Position numbers and translations under genes: made by a program. A stretch of 49,757 bases of DNA, from contig JAEWBG010000120.1 in NCBI GenBank assembly GCA_023391335.1, positions 1 through 49,757 of the forward strand, written 5' to 3'. Shown here piece by piece: positions 9,452 through 18,042 of the stretch. How positions within the stretch are numbered: the stretch's first letter is position 1; each line of letters opens with the position of its first letter. This DNA is from Pseudomonadota bacterium. Lineage in GTDB: Bacteria > Pseudomonadota > Gammaproteobacteria > Steroidobacterales > Steroidobacteraceae. The notes below the pieces were generated by a model, which was given only the letters and a program-made list of their open reading frames with translations, did no database searches and was not told the DNA's origin.

Positions 9452-9487
9452 ACACGGAGGACACGGAGAACACGGAGAACACGGAGG
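9452..9487 (+). repeat. Four 9-bp tandem units ACACGGAG(A/G)
   Basis: Four consecutive 9-bp units, ACACGGAGG, ACACGGAGA twice and ACACGGAGG. Related CCGTGTCCTCCGTG strings occur on the other strand at about 9640-9672, 18838-18862, 23660-23685 and 31180-31205, often abutting the hairpin arrays. The 9435-9681 gap holds nothing else recognisable. Confidence 0.8.
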
Positions 9488-9681
9488 TTAGGACGCAACT
9501 GAGAGCGCGCAATGGAAAAGGTTAGTAAGTGAGAGCGAACGTTGCTCGCGTGATAGCTTCGCGTTCGGACAAGAACCTCCACGGAGACGCGGAGAGCACG
9601 GGGTTCCAGTAGCTGAGCCGCGGCGATGACCCGATCTTTCCGTGCCTCCGTGTCCTCTGTGTCCTCCGTGGAATATTCCTC

Positions 9682-11457
9682 CTAAACTCTTGGCAACAGC
9701 TCCGCCGTCGTACTCGAATCCACACCAGCCGCATTCGCTTCATCTGTATCCAAATGCAGTTCGAGATTGAAATCAGGCGACACGCGCACCACCACATCAT
9801 CAAAAATCAGATCGCGGCCTGAGCTATCGATGCGCACCCGAACGGTCTCATGATCCTTCACGCCGAGGCGTTCTGCATCTGCATTGTTCATATGAATATG
9901 CCGGCGAGCGCAGATAACGCCGTTTGGAATCGTCGCACGGCCGTGCGGACCCTCAATCGTGATACCAGGTGTGTTGGCGACATCGCCCGAGATACGCACC
10001 GGCGCATCGATGCCAAGTACGAATTCATCCGAGCGTGAGATTTCGATCTGATCGCTGCCGCGTGGCGGCCCCATCAATCGCACATGCTCCAACTTGCCGC
10101 GCGGCCCGATCAACGTGACGGTTTCCTGCGCGGAGTACTGTCCTGTCTGCGAGAGCGCGGTGCGCTGCTTCAGTCGATAACCGTTTCCGAATAGTGTGTC
10201 GATGGTGGGTTGCGATAAATGCGCGTGTCGTGCCGAAACCGCGACAGGGATTTGCTGCGGAATCTTCGACGCATTATTTCGCATCAGTAAATCCGCCGCT
10301 TCGCGCGCCATTTGTAGCTCTTCATCCGCCCGCACGACCAATAATTGCACGCGTGAATCGTCCTCATTGATCGAAGCCACTGGATGCTGATGAGTGACAT
10401 GAGCGGCCGAGTTGGCATCCACGCTCAAGCGCGCACCCAAGAACTCGAGCCGTTGCAAGATGCGATTGCGCATCGCCGCGCTCCCCTCGCCGATACCGCC
10501 GGTAAATGCGATCGCATCGACTCCGTCCATGGTGGCCGCGTAGGCGCCGATGTATTTGCGGACACGATGCGAGTACAGCGTGAGCGCAGCACGACAGAGT
10601 TCGTCGCCATCCGCAGCTCGCTTCTCGATCTCTCGCACGTCATTCGTGCCGGCGAGACCTTTGAGCCCTGCGTCCTTGTTTAGCAACTCATCCAGTTCGC
10701 CCACGCTCATGCGCGTCTCACGCAAGATGGCGATGAGCGCTCCCGGATCGAGATCGCCCGCACGCGTACCCATCACCAGACCTTCCAACGGAGTCATACC
10801 CATACTGGTTTCGATGCTGCGCCCGTATTCGATTGCGGCAGCGCTCGACCCGTTGCCCAAATGACACGAGATGATTCTCAACTGCTGCGGAGAGGTTTTG
10901 AGATGCGATGCGACGCGATTCATCACATGCGCATGATTGGTTCCATGAAAGCCGAAACGTCGGATGCCGAGCTTCATCCGCAGATCATTTGGCAGCGCGT
11001 ACTCCCGTGCGCGCGGCGGAAGCGTCGAATGGAATGCGGTGTCGAAAATCGCCACGTGAGGTAAGCCAGGAAAGTGTTTGCGTGCAGCTCGGATACCGTC
11101 GATGGCCGGAGGATTGTGTAGCGGGGCCAGTTCGCTCACGGCAATCAAGTCTTCCATCACCGCCGCGTCGATCTGCGTGGGACGTACGAATCGCTCACCA
11201 CCGTGAACGACACGATGCGCAACTGCCCGAATCTCACCGTTTACTCCCACACACGCGCTGGCGATCTGTAGAACTCTTGTCAGTGCAAAGTTTGCATCCG
11301 CATTCGGCAACGCCTCGAACACTGTATCGACCTGAAGTTTGCAGTCTGGCGCACCTAGTTTGTCGACTTGGATTCCCACGATGCGCTTGCCCGCCGGCAC
11401 GTCGATCACTGCAGCCTTGATGGACGAGCTACCGCAATTGAGCGATAGAATATTCAT
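9682..11457 (-). CDS. Acetate kinase fused to PduL-type phosphotransacylase
   Basis: This 591-residue protein appears bifunctional. Residues 1 to about 390 are acetate kinase (acetyl phosphate + ADP to acetate + ATP). They begin with MNILSLNCGSSSIK and contain VAHRVVHGG, FGFHGTNHAHV, CHLGNGSSAA, MTPLEGLVMGTRAGDLDPG and FTGGIGEGS. Residues from about 397 are a PduL-type phosphate acyltransferase (acetyl phosphate + CoA to acetyl-CoA). The metal-binding histidines are seen in VSARHAHLS, CARRHIHM and LELHLDTDE. The ATG at 11457 matches the acetate kinase N-terminus, and the open frame upstream to 11661 is rejected. With the phosphoketolase at 5255 it forms a full acetyl-phosphate branch. Separate ackA and pta/pduL genes are the usual arrangement, so the fusion is unusual. 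Confidence 0.93.
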   Translation of the reverse strand: MNILSLNCGSSSIKAAVIDVPAGKRIVGIQVDKLGAPDCKLQVDTVFEALPNADANFALTRVLQIASACVGVNGEIRAVAHRVVHGGERFVRPTQIDAAVMEDLIAVSELAPLHNPPAIDGIRAARKHFPGLPHVAIFDTAFHSTLPPRAREYALPNDLRMKLGIRRFGFHGTNHAHVMNRVASHLKTSPQQLRIISCHLGNGSSAAAIEYGRSIETSMGMTPLEGLVMGTRAGDLDPGALIAILRETRMSVGELDELLNKDAGLKGLAGTNDVREIEKRAADGDELCRAALTLYSHRVRKYIGAYAATMDGVDAIAFTGGIGEGSAAMRNRILQRLEFLGARLSVDANSAAHVTHQHPVASINEDDSRVQLLVVRADEELQMAREAADLLMRNNASKIPQQIPVAVSARHAHLSQPTIDTLFGNGYRLKQRTALSQTGQYSAQETVTLIGPRGKLEHVRLMGPPRGSDQIEISRSDEFVLGIDAPVRISGDVANTPGITIEGPHGRATIPNGVICARRHIHMNNADAERLGVKDHETVRVRIDSSGRDLIFDDVVVRVSPDFNLELHLDTDEANAAGVDSSTTAELLPRV

Positions 11458-11660
11458 GCGTGAGGATCCGAGTGCATAGCCGTTGAAACGATACCATCGA
11501 AGAGGTTCGCAATGCCCTGTTGCGTAGTGGATTCTCGGAAAATACGGTCCACGCGCAGCGACGCCCGGTAGTTCGCTTCCGACCTGATCGCCCGCAAGAT
11601 CGTGGTTGATGCGGCCGCGAAGATCGGTATTCTGACCGCCCCCTACCCAGTTCGCTCGCA

Positions 11661-12743
11661 ATGGCTCAGCTCATCAGTCTCAAAGTCGCGAAGGCTCGCA
11701 CCTCGCGAAGCCCCGAACATCAACGTTTCGACCAGCTCTTGCGGCAGGTCGAGCGTGCGCGCGCCCAATTGTCTGCCTGGCGAGAAAACCAAGTGCGCTT
11801 CCGGCAGGCCTTCTCGGCTCGGGTGGTGCCATTGCGCAGCGAGTTGTGTGCCGCCAAACGCGAGTGGGTCGTCGCTTTGGATGCAATCCTTGAACGCAAG
11901 GGTTGGACGAAAACCGAACGCGGCACGCTCGAGCACGTCATTCGAATCCAAACGCTGGAACTGCTCAACGAGCTCGGACCGGACGAGGCACTGCGCACCA
12001 TTTACGAAAGACACAGCGACGTTACGCTCGAGGAAGAACAAGAACGCGAGCTCGATATCGCGCGCTCGATGGCCGAGCGCATGACGGGCGTGGACTTGGG
12101 CGACGAGGAGATCGCCAGCGAAGAAGATCTTTTCGAACGCGTACGAGCCGCGATGGATGAGCGCGAGCGCGAGGCGCAAGAAGCGAATCAGCGCGCGAAG
12201 TCTCGCAAGAAGAGTGCTGCGCAGATCAAGCGCGAAGAGGAGGCTTCCCACGCGCTCAAGTCCATTCGGGAGATCTATCGTCGCCTGGTGAGCAGCCTGC
12301 ATCCGGATCGCGAGTCGGATCCGCAGCGGCGCGAGCAAAAGAACGAGCTGATGCAACGCGTTAATCAAGCCTATGAGGCGAATGATTTGCTAACGCTCTT
12401 AGAAGTCCAGCTCGAAATCGATCAGATCGATGCCGAGGAGCTCGCGAACGCAAGCGCCGAGCGACTGCGCCAGTACAACAAAGTACTCGCTGAGCAGTTG
12501 CGCGAGATCAAAGAAGAGCTGAGCGCAGCGGAAGATTCCTTTCGAGTCGAATTCGACATCGACTCCAGAATCAATCCACATCGCTTATTGGACCACATTG
12601 AACGCATGGCTCAGGCGACGCAATTAGAGATCCAAGCCATCAAGCGCGACCTTGGCATGCTTGGCGATCGTCAAATGGTCAAGCAATGGCTGCGCTGGGA
12701 GCTACGCCGGATGTCCAGCTGGTCCGACCACGATTTCGTATAG
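11661..12743 (+). CDS. J-domain-like protein with long coiled-coil N-terminus
   Basis: This is a 360-residue soluble, highly charged protein. A J-domain-like segment lies in its middle (about 195-265): IREIYRRLVSSLHPDRESD contains the HPD motif needed to stimulate DnaK ATPase. A helix with NELMQRVNQAYEANDLLTLLEVQ follows. Long Glu/Arg-rich stretches before and after (about 10-190 and 270-340) look like coiled coil. It lacks the G/F and zinc-finger regions of DnaJ, so it is probably a specialised DnaK co-chaperone whose client is unknown. It is divergent from the acetate kinase gene with a 203-bp shared upstream region, and the next gene starts 15 bp after it. Confidence 0.7.
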   Translation: MAQLISLKVAKARTSRSPEHQRFDQLLRQVERARAQLSAWRENQVRFRQAFSARVVPLRSELCAAKREWVVALDAILERKGWTKTERGTLEHVIRIQTLELLNELGPDEALRTIYERHSDVTLEEEQERELDIARSMAERMTGVDLGDEEIASEEDLFERVRAAMDEREREAQEANQRAKSRKKSAAQIKREEEASHALKSIREIYRRLVSSLHPDRESDPQRREQKNELMQRVNQAYEANDLLTLLEVQLEIDQIDAEELANASAERLRQYNKVLAEQLREIKEELSAAEDSFRVEFDIDSRINPHRLLDHIERMAQATQLEIQAIKRDLGMLGDRQMVKQWLRWELRRMSSWSDHDFV

Positions 12744-12758
12744 CGCGACAATTTCAAA

Positions 12759-13607
12759 ATGAGCTACGACTTGTTCTTCAAATCGCGTTCAGGCGCGAGC
12801 GATGCGGATGTGCTTGCCTATTTTCGAGATCGTGATTTCTACACCGTGGAAGAAAATCACATCTATTACGGCAACGACGACACCGGCGTGTACTTCGGCA
12901 TGGAAGTCGGCAATCGAGATCAAGCGGGCTTTCCGATCGCGCTGAACATCAACTATTGCCGGCCGAGCTATTTCGTCTTGGAAGCTGCGCCTCAAATCGC
13001 AGCGTTCGTTGCCGCGCTTGATCTCGCGGTGTTCGATCCTCAAGGCGCGATGACGCAACAGCGCTTCGACGCCGAAGCAATGATCAAGAGTTGGAACCGA
13101 GGTAACAGAGCGGCGATCCAGGAAATCCAAGCCAGCTCGGAGAACGAAGACGCGTACATGTTGCCGACTCGAACGCTCACTGAGGGTTGGCAGTGGAATC
13201 GGGACCGCGCCAAGCGCCAGAAAGAGATCGGTGAATCGAGGTTCGTGCCGCTCATCATGTTTGCGAGCATCGAAGGTCAGACTGTCACCTCCGCGGTGTG
13301 GCCGGATGCGATTCCTGCGGTGCTGCCCAAAGTCGATCATTTGTGCATTAGTCGCAACAAGCTCGCCCCACGCAGATTCTTCAGCAAGGAACCGGATGTG
13401 ACGTTCGTCTCGTGGGAAGAAATCGCGCCGCTGCTGCTGAAGCACGGCTCGGCTGATTCTCAAGGCGCGATCACGTTGGACTACGACTCGGCACCCAAAG
13501 ATCTCGCCACGTTCGTCCGCAAACTGCCCGAGGAGTCGCGAACCACTCTGCGGCTGTTCCCGGATAGGGTGTTGGATCGTGAGATCGTTCAGAATCTGAA
13601 AAATTGA
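12759..13607 (+). CDS. Uncharacterised 282-residue protein
   Basis: I do not recognise a named family. The N-terminus begins MSYDLFFKSRSG and continues with an aromatic-rich region (FYTVEENHIYYGNDDTGVYFGMEVG). The middle is polar, and the C-terminus holds DVTFVSWEEIAPLLLKH. There is no signal peptide, membrane span or obvious catalytic motif, so it is probably cytosolic. It follows the J-domain gene by 15 bp on the same strand and is likely co-transcribed, so it could be a partner or client of that protein. Coding quality is good throughout. Confidence 0.75.
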   Translation: MSYDLFFKSRSGASDADVLAYFRDRDFYTVEENHIYYGNDDTGVYFGMEVGNRDQAGFPIALNINYCRPSYFVLEAAPQIAAFVAALDLAVFDPQGAMTQQRFDAEAMIKSWNRGNRAAIQEIQASSENEDAYMLPTRTLTEGWQWNRDRAKRQKEIGESRFVPLIMFASIEGQTVTSAVWPDAIPAVLPKVDHLCISRNKLAPRRFFSKEPDVTFVSWEEIAPLLLKHGSADSQGAITLDYDSAPKDLATFVRKLPEESRTTLRLFPDRVLDREIVQNLKN

Positions 13608-13721
13608 GCGCGCGCTCGTGGCGCAAGGTAGCGGGTGCGCTGCTACCATTCGCCCCGCCATAACGTCTAGTTTGCAAATAAAGAACGCAGCGGGTCGCTC
13701 GAGGCGAGCACGGAGCAGTCG

Positions 13722-14459
13722 ATGCCAATTTTTCTGATCTCATTGATCGTGCAGATCGCCCTCGTCGTGCATGTCCTCAAAACCGGACGCAACACGATTT
13801 GGGTGTTCATCCTTATCTTTGCGCCCTTCATCGGTACCGTCGCCTACATCATTGTCGAGTTGCTGCCGGAATGGACGAACAGCCGCGGCGCACGCAACAT
13901 GCGGCGCAACGTCAGTCGCGTCATCAATCCCAATAGAACGTTGAACAGCGCGAACGATCGCTTTGCGGTTGCAGACACCGCGGCGAATGCGATTCGACTG
14001 GCGGAGGAACTGCTGCAGCGGGAGCGCTACAGCGAAGCTAAAGAACTGTATCAAGGCGCATTGAAAGGTGTGCACTCCGACGATCCGGTGCTGCTGCTAG
14101 GACTGGCGAAGTCGGAGTTCGGGTTGCGCGAATACGATGCGGTCGTGAAGACGCTGACCGAGCTGCGCGAAACGAATCCCTCGTTCTCATCGCCCGAGGG
14201 CCATCTGCTCTTCGCGCGCGCCAAGGACGAGCTCGGCTCGACTGCAGAAGCGATCGAAGAGTACGAAGCGTTGGCGAAATACTATCCCGGTCCGGAACCG
14301 CTCTGCCGTCTTGCCCTGCTGCACAAGAAGAATGGCGATGAAGCACCCGCAAAGGAACTCTTCTCTCGCGTGATGTCCGAGAGCCGCATTGCCGGGCGGC
14401 ACTACAACTCACTCCATAAGGAGTGGGTTGCGCTGGCGAAGAAGGAGCTTGGGGGCTAA
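13722..14459 (+). CDS. Membrane-anchored TPR protein with PLDc_N segment
   Basis: This is a 245-residue protein. Two N-terminal membrane spans (LISLIVQIALVVHVLKTG and TIWVFILIFAPFIGTVAYII) resemble the short PLDc_N module found at the start of cardiolipin-synthase-like proteins. Residues from about 80 form tetratricopeptide-like helical repeats (AIRLAEELLQRERYSEAKELYQGAL; DPVLLLGLAKSEFGLREYD; AEAIEEYEALAKYYPGPEPL). CGGAG ends 6 bp before the ATG and serves as ribosome site. It is likely a scaffold at the inner membrane; no enzyme motif is present. Confidence 0.8.
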   Translation: MPIFLISLIVQIALVVHVLKTGRNTIWVFILIFAPFIGTVAYIIVELLPEWTNSRGARNMRRNVSRVINPNRTLNSANDRFAVADTAANAIRLAEELLQRERYSEAKELYQGALKGVHSDDPVLLLGLAKSEFGLREYDAVVKTLTELRETNPSFSSPEGHLLFARAKDELGSTAEAIEEYEALAKYYPGPEPLCRLALLHKKNGDEAPAKELFSRVMSESRIAGRHYNSLHKEWVALAKKELGG

Positions 14460-14485
14460 CTACGCCCGCGGAAGAAGACGAATTA

Positions 14486-14779
14486 GCCGCAGAGAACGCA
14501 AAAAAGAGAGTGTAAGGATCTCGCGGTTCGAATTCGACGGTGGAGCTGCCTGACAGCGTCCACATTGCGGAATATGAAGAGTCGGCTGCAGACACCGTAG
14601 AAAGAAACTCCGTGCCTTTCTGGGGTTCCTGCGGCCGAGCATCAGCAATTGGGTGTTTCGGAACGCCAGGATGCAGCGGTTACTGTGCTTGGTGATCTAA
14701 CTGTCTGACGTTCGCATCGCTGTACTGCGTTCAGGCCGTCGCTCCTGATCCCAACCTTCTTTTTTGCGTTCTCTGCGGC
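14486..14779. repeat. Inverted pair of the dispersed 22-bp repeat
   Basis: The 22-bp word (core GCAGAGAACGCAAAAAAG) lies at 14486-14507 on the plus strand and again, inverted and perfect, at 14758-14779. The pair brackets about 250 bp without a credible gene. The whole 14460-14801 gap holds only this structure. It resembles a small non-coding mobile unit, but no target duplication was identified. Confidence 0.7.
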
Positions 14780-14801
14780 AAAATTATCTTGTTCTTACGT
14801 C

Positions 14802-15371
14802 TTAGCGTTGAGTCATTGCAGCGCCCACGCTCGCCACCATCTCCGGATCCGCTTTTGCCAGCATCGAAGTCTGTTTAACCATCACGCCGTTGTTATCCAG
14901 TAGCGTAATCACGCTGGAGTGATTGAACCCGCCATCGGGCAGCTTGCGATACTGAATATGCAGTACGGCGGCGATGCGCCGAATGGTCGTCTCATCCCCA
15001 TGCGCAAGCGACCAGCGCTTCAAGTCAACGTGCCGCTGAGTCGCGAGCGCATTCAGAGACTCAGGCGTATCGTTTTCGGAATCCAGTGAAATCAGGAGCA
15101 CACGCAGCTGGTCGCGCTGCTTCGCCGGCAATGCGGCTTCAGTCGCTCGAATCGCTTCGATGAGCAATGGACAGGCATTCGGACAGTCCGCATAAAACAT
15201 CGAAACCAAGACCGGATGGCCCGCATACACATTCAATCCGATCGGTTTCGCCGATTGGTCGGTGAGATGGCTGTTCAACTGATAGATCGAATCGCTTGGC
15301 GACGCTGCATGCGCAGAACCGAACAGGATCATCGAAGCAGCGATCAGCGTATGGAATAGTTTCATGTTCAT
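14802..15371 (-). CDS. SCO1/SenC-family copper chaperone
   Basis: This 189-residue periplasmic thioredoxin-fold protein has a signal peptide (MKLFHTLIAASMILFGSAHA). The copper-binding CxxxC is in FYADCPNACPLLIEA and the downstream histidine is in GGFNHSSVITLLD. These are the three ligands that SCO proteins use to carry copper to cuproenzymes. It starts 3 bp after the nirV stop, in the nirK operon, so it most probably supplies copper to nitrite reductase or keeps its thiols reduced. A second ATG two codons in is an equally possible start. Confidence 0.88.
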   Translation of the reverse strand: MNMKLFHTLIAASMILFGSAHAASPSDSIYQLNSHLTDQSAKPIGLNVYAGHPVLVSMFYADCPNACPLLIEAIRATEAALPAKQRDQLRVLLISLDSENDTPESLNALATQRHVDLKRWSLAHGDETTIRRIAAVLHIQYRKLPDGGFNHSSVITLLDNNGVMVKQTSMLAKADPEMVASVGAAMTQR

Positions 15372-15374
15372 CTC

Positions 15375-16151
15375 TCAATCGGCAGCGCAGCGGAAGCCCA
15401 TCGTCGATGTCGTCTGTTCGGCTTGCAGGCTCGACAACATTGCGATTCGCATCAGCGTCGCGTAATTCTCTTTCTGCTCCATCGTCAAGGCGCCGGAGCC
15501 ACAGAATTTCAATAAATCCGGATCGCCCTGCTGGCGGTTATCGCCGGCGACCAGCATGCCCGCGTGATCCTCAACCCATTCCCAAGTGACGCCATGCAGG
15601 TCGCGCACGCCATAGAAATTCGCAGGGGTGCTTCCTGCACTCGGCAATGCCGACGAAGCGGGACGTGAGTACCACTCCAAGATTCGTTGTCTCCAAGCCG
15701 GATCATCGCGGCCGTCCTTCTTGGTTTCGCTTGCCGCTGCGACATACTCCCACTCGTACCAAGTCGGCAAACGCGCGCCGCGCGATTCACAGTAGGCGCT
15801 GGCAGCAAACCAACTGACCGAAGTCACCGGCTGCTGCTCGATTGCCTTGCCAGGCTGAGCTGCTGATTGCCACTGCTGCAGATATTGAGAGTCGGCAAAG
15901 ATCGCTGGTGCTTTGCCTCGCTGCCATTGCGGATGTGCTTTAACAAAGGTTGCGAATTGCGCATTCGACACGAGCGTATTATCGATGTGAAACGATTTCA
16001 CCTCGACCTGCTTCACAGTCGGAGCCGGCGGCAGGACAGACTCGAACGTTCCGCCGGGAATACTCGCCATTCCGTGAGGCGCTGCAGCCGCTTCAGCGAG
16101 AAGCGGCATGCAGCTTGCGAGACAGATCAAGAGACGTCGCATCATGCTCAT
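15375..16151 (-). CDS. nirV: SUMF1/FGE-like protein of the nirK operon (NirV-like)
   Basis: This 258-residue exported protein belongs to the formylglycine-generating-enzyme-like (SUMF1) family. A signal peptide (RRLLICLASCMPLLAEAAAA) precedes the fold. Family hallmarks are visible: ASIPGGTF, PVTSVSWFAASAYCESRGARLPTWYEWEYVAA, LHGVTWEWVEDH and a C-terminal MGFRCAAD. It starts 5 bp after nirK. A gene of this family named nirV follows nirK in several denitrifiers, where its exact role is unresolved; maturation or assembly of the reductase is the usual suggestion. The family is certain, the nirV label rests on synteny. Confidence 0.85.
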   Translation of the reverse strand: MSMMRRLLICLASCMPLLAEAAAAPHGMASIPGGTFESVLPPAPTVKQVEVKSFHIDNTLVSNAQFATFVKAHPQWQRGKAPAIFADSQYLQQWQSAAQPGKAIEQQPVTSVSWFAASAYCESRGARLPTWYEWEYVAAASETKKDGRDDPAWRQRILEWYSRPASSALPSAGSTPANFYGVRDLHGVTWEWVEDHAGMLVAGDNRQQGDPDLLKFCGSGALTMEQKENYATLMRIAMLSSLQAEQTTSTMGFRCAAD

Positions 16152-16156
16152 TCGCG

Positions 16157-17662
16157 TTAGTGCGCCGCGCCCTCCGGACGCTTGGTGTTGGCACGCACTG
16201 CTTCGACATCCTTCTTACTGATTGAACCGTCTTTGTTGCCGAAGCTGTTCAAGACGTACGTCAGGATGTTCGCGATTTCATCGTCGTTGAGTTGACTCAT
16301 CGGCGGCATCACAGAGTTGTAGGTGATGCCATTGACCGTCACCGGTCCCGTCAAGCCGTTCATCACGATGCCGATGGCGCGTTTCGGATCCGCCATCAAG
16401 AAGTCAGACTTCGCAAGCGGCGGGAACACGTTCGGAATACCTTGCGCATTCTCTTGGTGACAGGTTGAGCACGTACCTTTGAACAACACTTCACCCGCCT
16501 TGATCTGCTGCTCACGTGTCAGCGTACCGGCTGCATTCGCCTGCACTGCCGTGGACACCGGCGCGAGATTGGCAACCTTATCGCCGAGATACATTTCATC
16601 GACCTGCTTGCCGGAGTAGATGTCGAGCCGCGGATCGCCCTTCACTTCCATGATCGCGAGCGCACCCTTGTTGAACGCGCGGAAGATGGAGTGATCGACA
16701 AGTACATAGTTGCCCGGCACTTCAGTGTGGAACTCGACGGTGACGGCACCGCCGGCCGGAATCAATGTCGTTTGCACGTTCTCTTGGTAGTGCGTGCCGC
16801 CTTCGTACTGCACCTTGTCGAAGATTTCGCCGATCAAGTGGAAGCTCGACACCAAATTCGGGCCGCCGTTGCCGACGAACATACGAACTTTTTCGCCGAC
16901 CTTCGCCTGCAAGGCGTTCGGTCCAGTCAATGAAGACTCGGCACCGTTGAACAGCACGTACGTCGGCCGCTCATCGATTGCACGCTGCATGTCGAACGCT
17001 TGCAAGCCTTTCTCGCGGTACTTGCCGACCGTATAGAAGTCGCCTTGCATCACGTAGTACTCGTGATCGACGGGCGTTAGGCCTTGCGGGGGTTCGACGA
17101 GAATCAAACCGTACATGCCGTTTGCCACGTGCATGCCGACCGGAGCCGTTGCGCAGTGATAAACGTACAAGCCCTGGTTCAGCGCCTTGAACGTGAACTG
17201 CGATTGATGTCCTGGCGCTGTGAAGCTTGAAGCAGCACCGCCGCCGGGGCCAGTCACGCCGTGCAAGTCGATGTTGTGAGGCATCTTGCTCGACGGGTGA
17301 TTCTTCAAATGGAATTCCACCGTGTCGCCCTGGCGCACGCGAATGAAGCTCCCCGGCACTGTGCCGCCGAACGTCCAAAACGTGTAGTCGACACCTTCGG
17401 AGATTTGCTTCGTGACTTCCTGCACTTCCAACTCGACGATGACTTTCGCAGGGTAGTTGCGGTTCGTCGCTGGAGGCACGTGTGGCGGGCTGGTCAAAAC
17501 AGCGTGGATCGGCTCGCCCTGCGGCGGACCGAAGTCGCCATTCTTCGAACCACCCGTGTCTTGCGGCGCCGATTGCGCGGCTGCAACCGCCACCTCTTCC
17601 TTAGAACACGCGGAAAATACCAGGCCTGATGCGCAGGCCAGCACAGTCAATATGCGTTTCAT
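16157..17662 (-). CDS. nirK: Copper nitrite reductase with C-terminal cytochrome c domain
   Basis: NirK reduces nitrite to nitric oxide in the periplasm. Two cupredoxin domains fill about residues 60-360. Copper ligands are seen in MPHNIDLHG (His), QGLYVYHCATAPVGMHVANGMYG (type-1 His/Cys/Met plus His) and SSFHLIGEIF. A third domain (about 395-490) is a cytochrome c with the heme site CSTCHQE and a distal Met in SVMPPMSQLND, giving 501 residues instead of about 340-380. The N-terminus (MKRILTVLACASGLVFSACS) looks like a lipoprotein signal, so the enzyme may be tethered to a membrane. It leads the nirK-nirV-SCO operon, and an FNR-like dyad lies upstream. Confidence 0.95.
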   Translation of the reverse strand: MKRILTVLACASGLVFSACSKEEVAVAAAQSAPQDTGGSKNGDFGPPQGEPIHAVLTSPPHVPPATNRNYPAKVIVELEVQEVTKQISEGVDYTFWTFGGTVPGSFIRVRQGDTVEFHLKNHPSSKMPHNIDLHGVTGPGGGAASSFTAPGHQSQFTFKALNQGLYVYHCATAPVGMHVANGMYGLILVEPPQGLTPVDHEYYVMQGDFYTVGKYREKGLQAFDMQRAIDERPTYVLFNGAESSLTGPNALQAKVGEKVRMFVGNGGPNLVSSFHLIGEIFDKVQYEGGTHYQENVQTTLIPAGGAVTVEFHTEVPGNYVLVDHSIFRAFNKGALAIMEVKGDPRLDIYSGKQVDEMYLGDKVANLAPVSTAVQANAAGTLTREQQIKAGEVLFKGTCSTCHQENAQGIPNVFPPLAKSDFLMADPKRAIGIVMNGLTGPVTVNGITYNSVMPPMSQLNDDEIANILTYVLNSFGNKDGSISKKDVEAVRANTKRPEGAAH

Positions 17663-17745
17663 AATGTGTCTTCTTTGAGCCCTTTGAGCTCGCCACTACT
17701 TCTTTGAATTCGCGTTCACAGTAGTGTCGCGAGCAGGACGCGACT

Positions 17746-17759
17746 CTGACTTAGATCAA
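17746..17759 (-). promoter_or_regulatory. FNR/Dnr-like site upstream of nirK
   Basis: The minus strand reads TTGAT-CTAA-GTCAG, against the consensus TTGAT-N4-ATCAA: one perfect half-site and one degenerate half-site. Its centre is about 90 bp before the nirK ATG. A site at -41.5 would put the transcription start near 17711, leaving a leader of about 50 nt. Confidence 0.65.
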
Positions 17760-17819
17760 GCAAATGGCGTGATACGCGGATCCACGGCGAGACCGCGTAG
17801 CACCACTAGGGGAACGCCT

Positions 17820-18031
17820 TAGTGAAGTGATGAGGTGATGCACAAGCGGGCGTCAAGAGGCGAGCTCTCATGCGCAAGGAAAGCCGGAGTCAAACGAGCC
17901 GTCGGCGCGAACGCTACGCGCAAGCTATGGGGGATTGAGGTGATAAGTGAAAGCGCTTCGCGCGGCCGCTGGAAGATCCCTACGCGAGCGTCGCTCGCTT
18001 TCACCTCATCACCCCATCACCCCATCACTGC
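17820..18031. repeat. GTGATGAG inverted low-complexity repeat
   Basis: GTGAAGTGATGAGGTGATG at about 17820 faces CACCTCATCACCCCATCAC at about 18001. A GAAAGCGCTTCGCGCGGCC-like palindromic stretch lies between. Relatives of these strings occur near 8020, 18975 and 31405. Besides the regulatory site at 17746, the 17663-18042 gap holds nothing else. Confidence 0.55.
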
Positions 18032-18042
18032 ATCGTGCGAAG

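Noticed and set aside
11458..11661. N-terminal extension of the acetate kinase fusion
   Set aside because: The acetate kinase fold starts at MNILSLNCGSSSIK; the upstream 68 residues have no family similarity and cover the divergent promoter region.
14515..14560. GGTTCGAATTC resembling a tRNA T-loop
   Set aside because: The flanking T-stem does not pair and no anticodon arm or acceptor stem can be folded around it.
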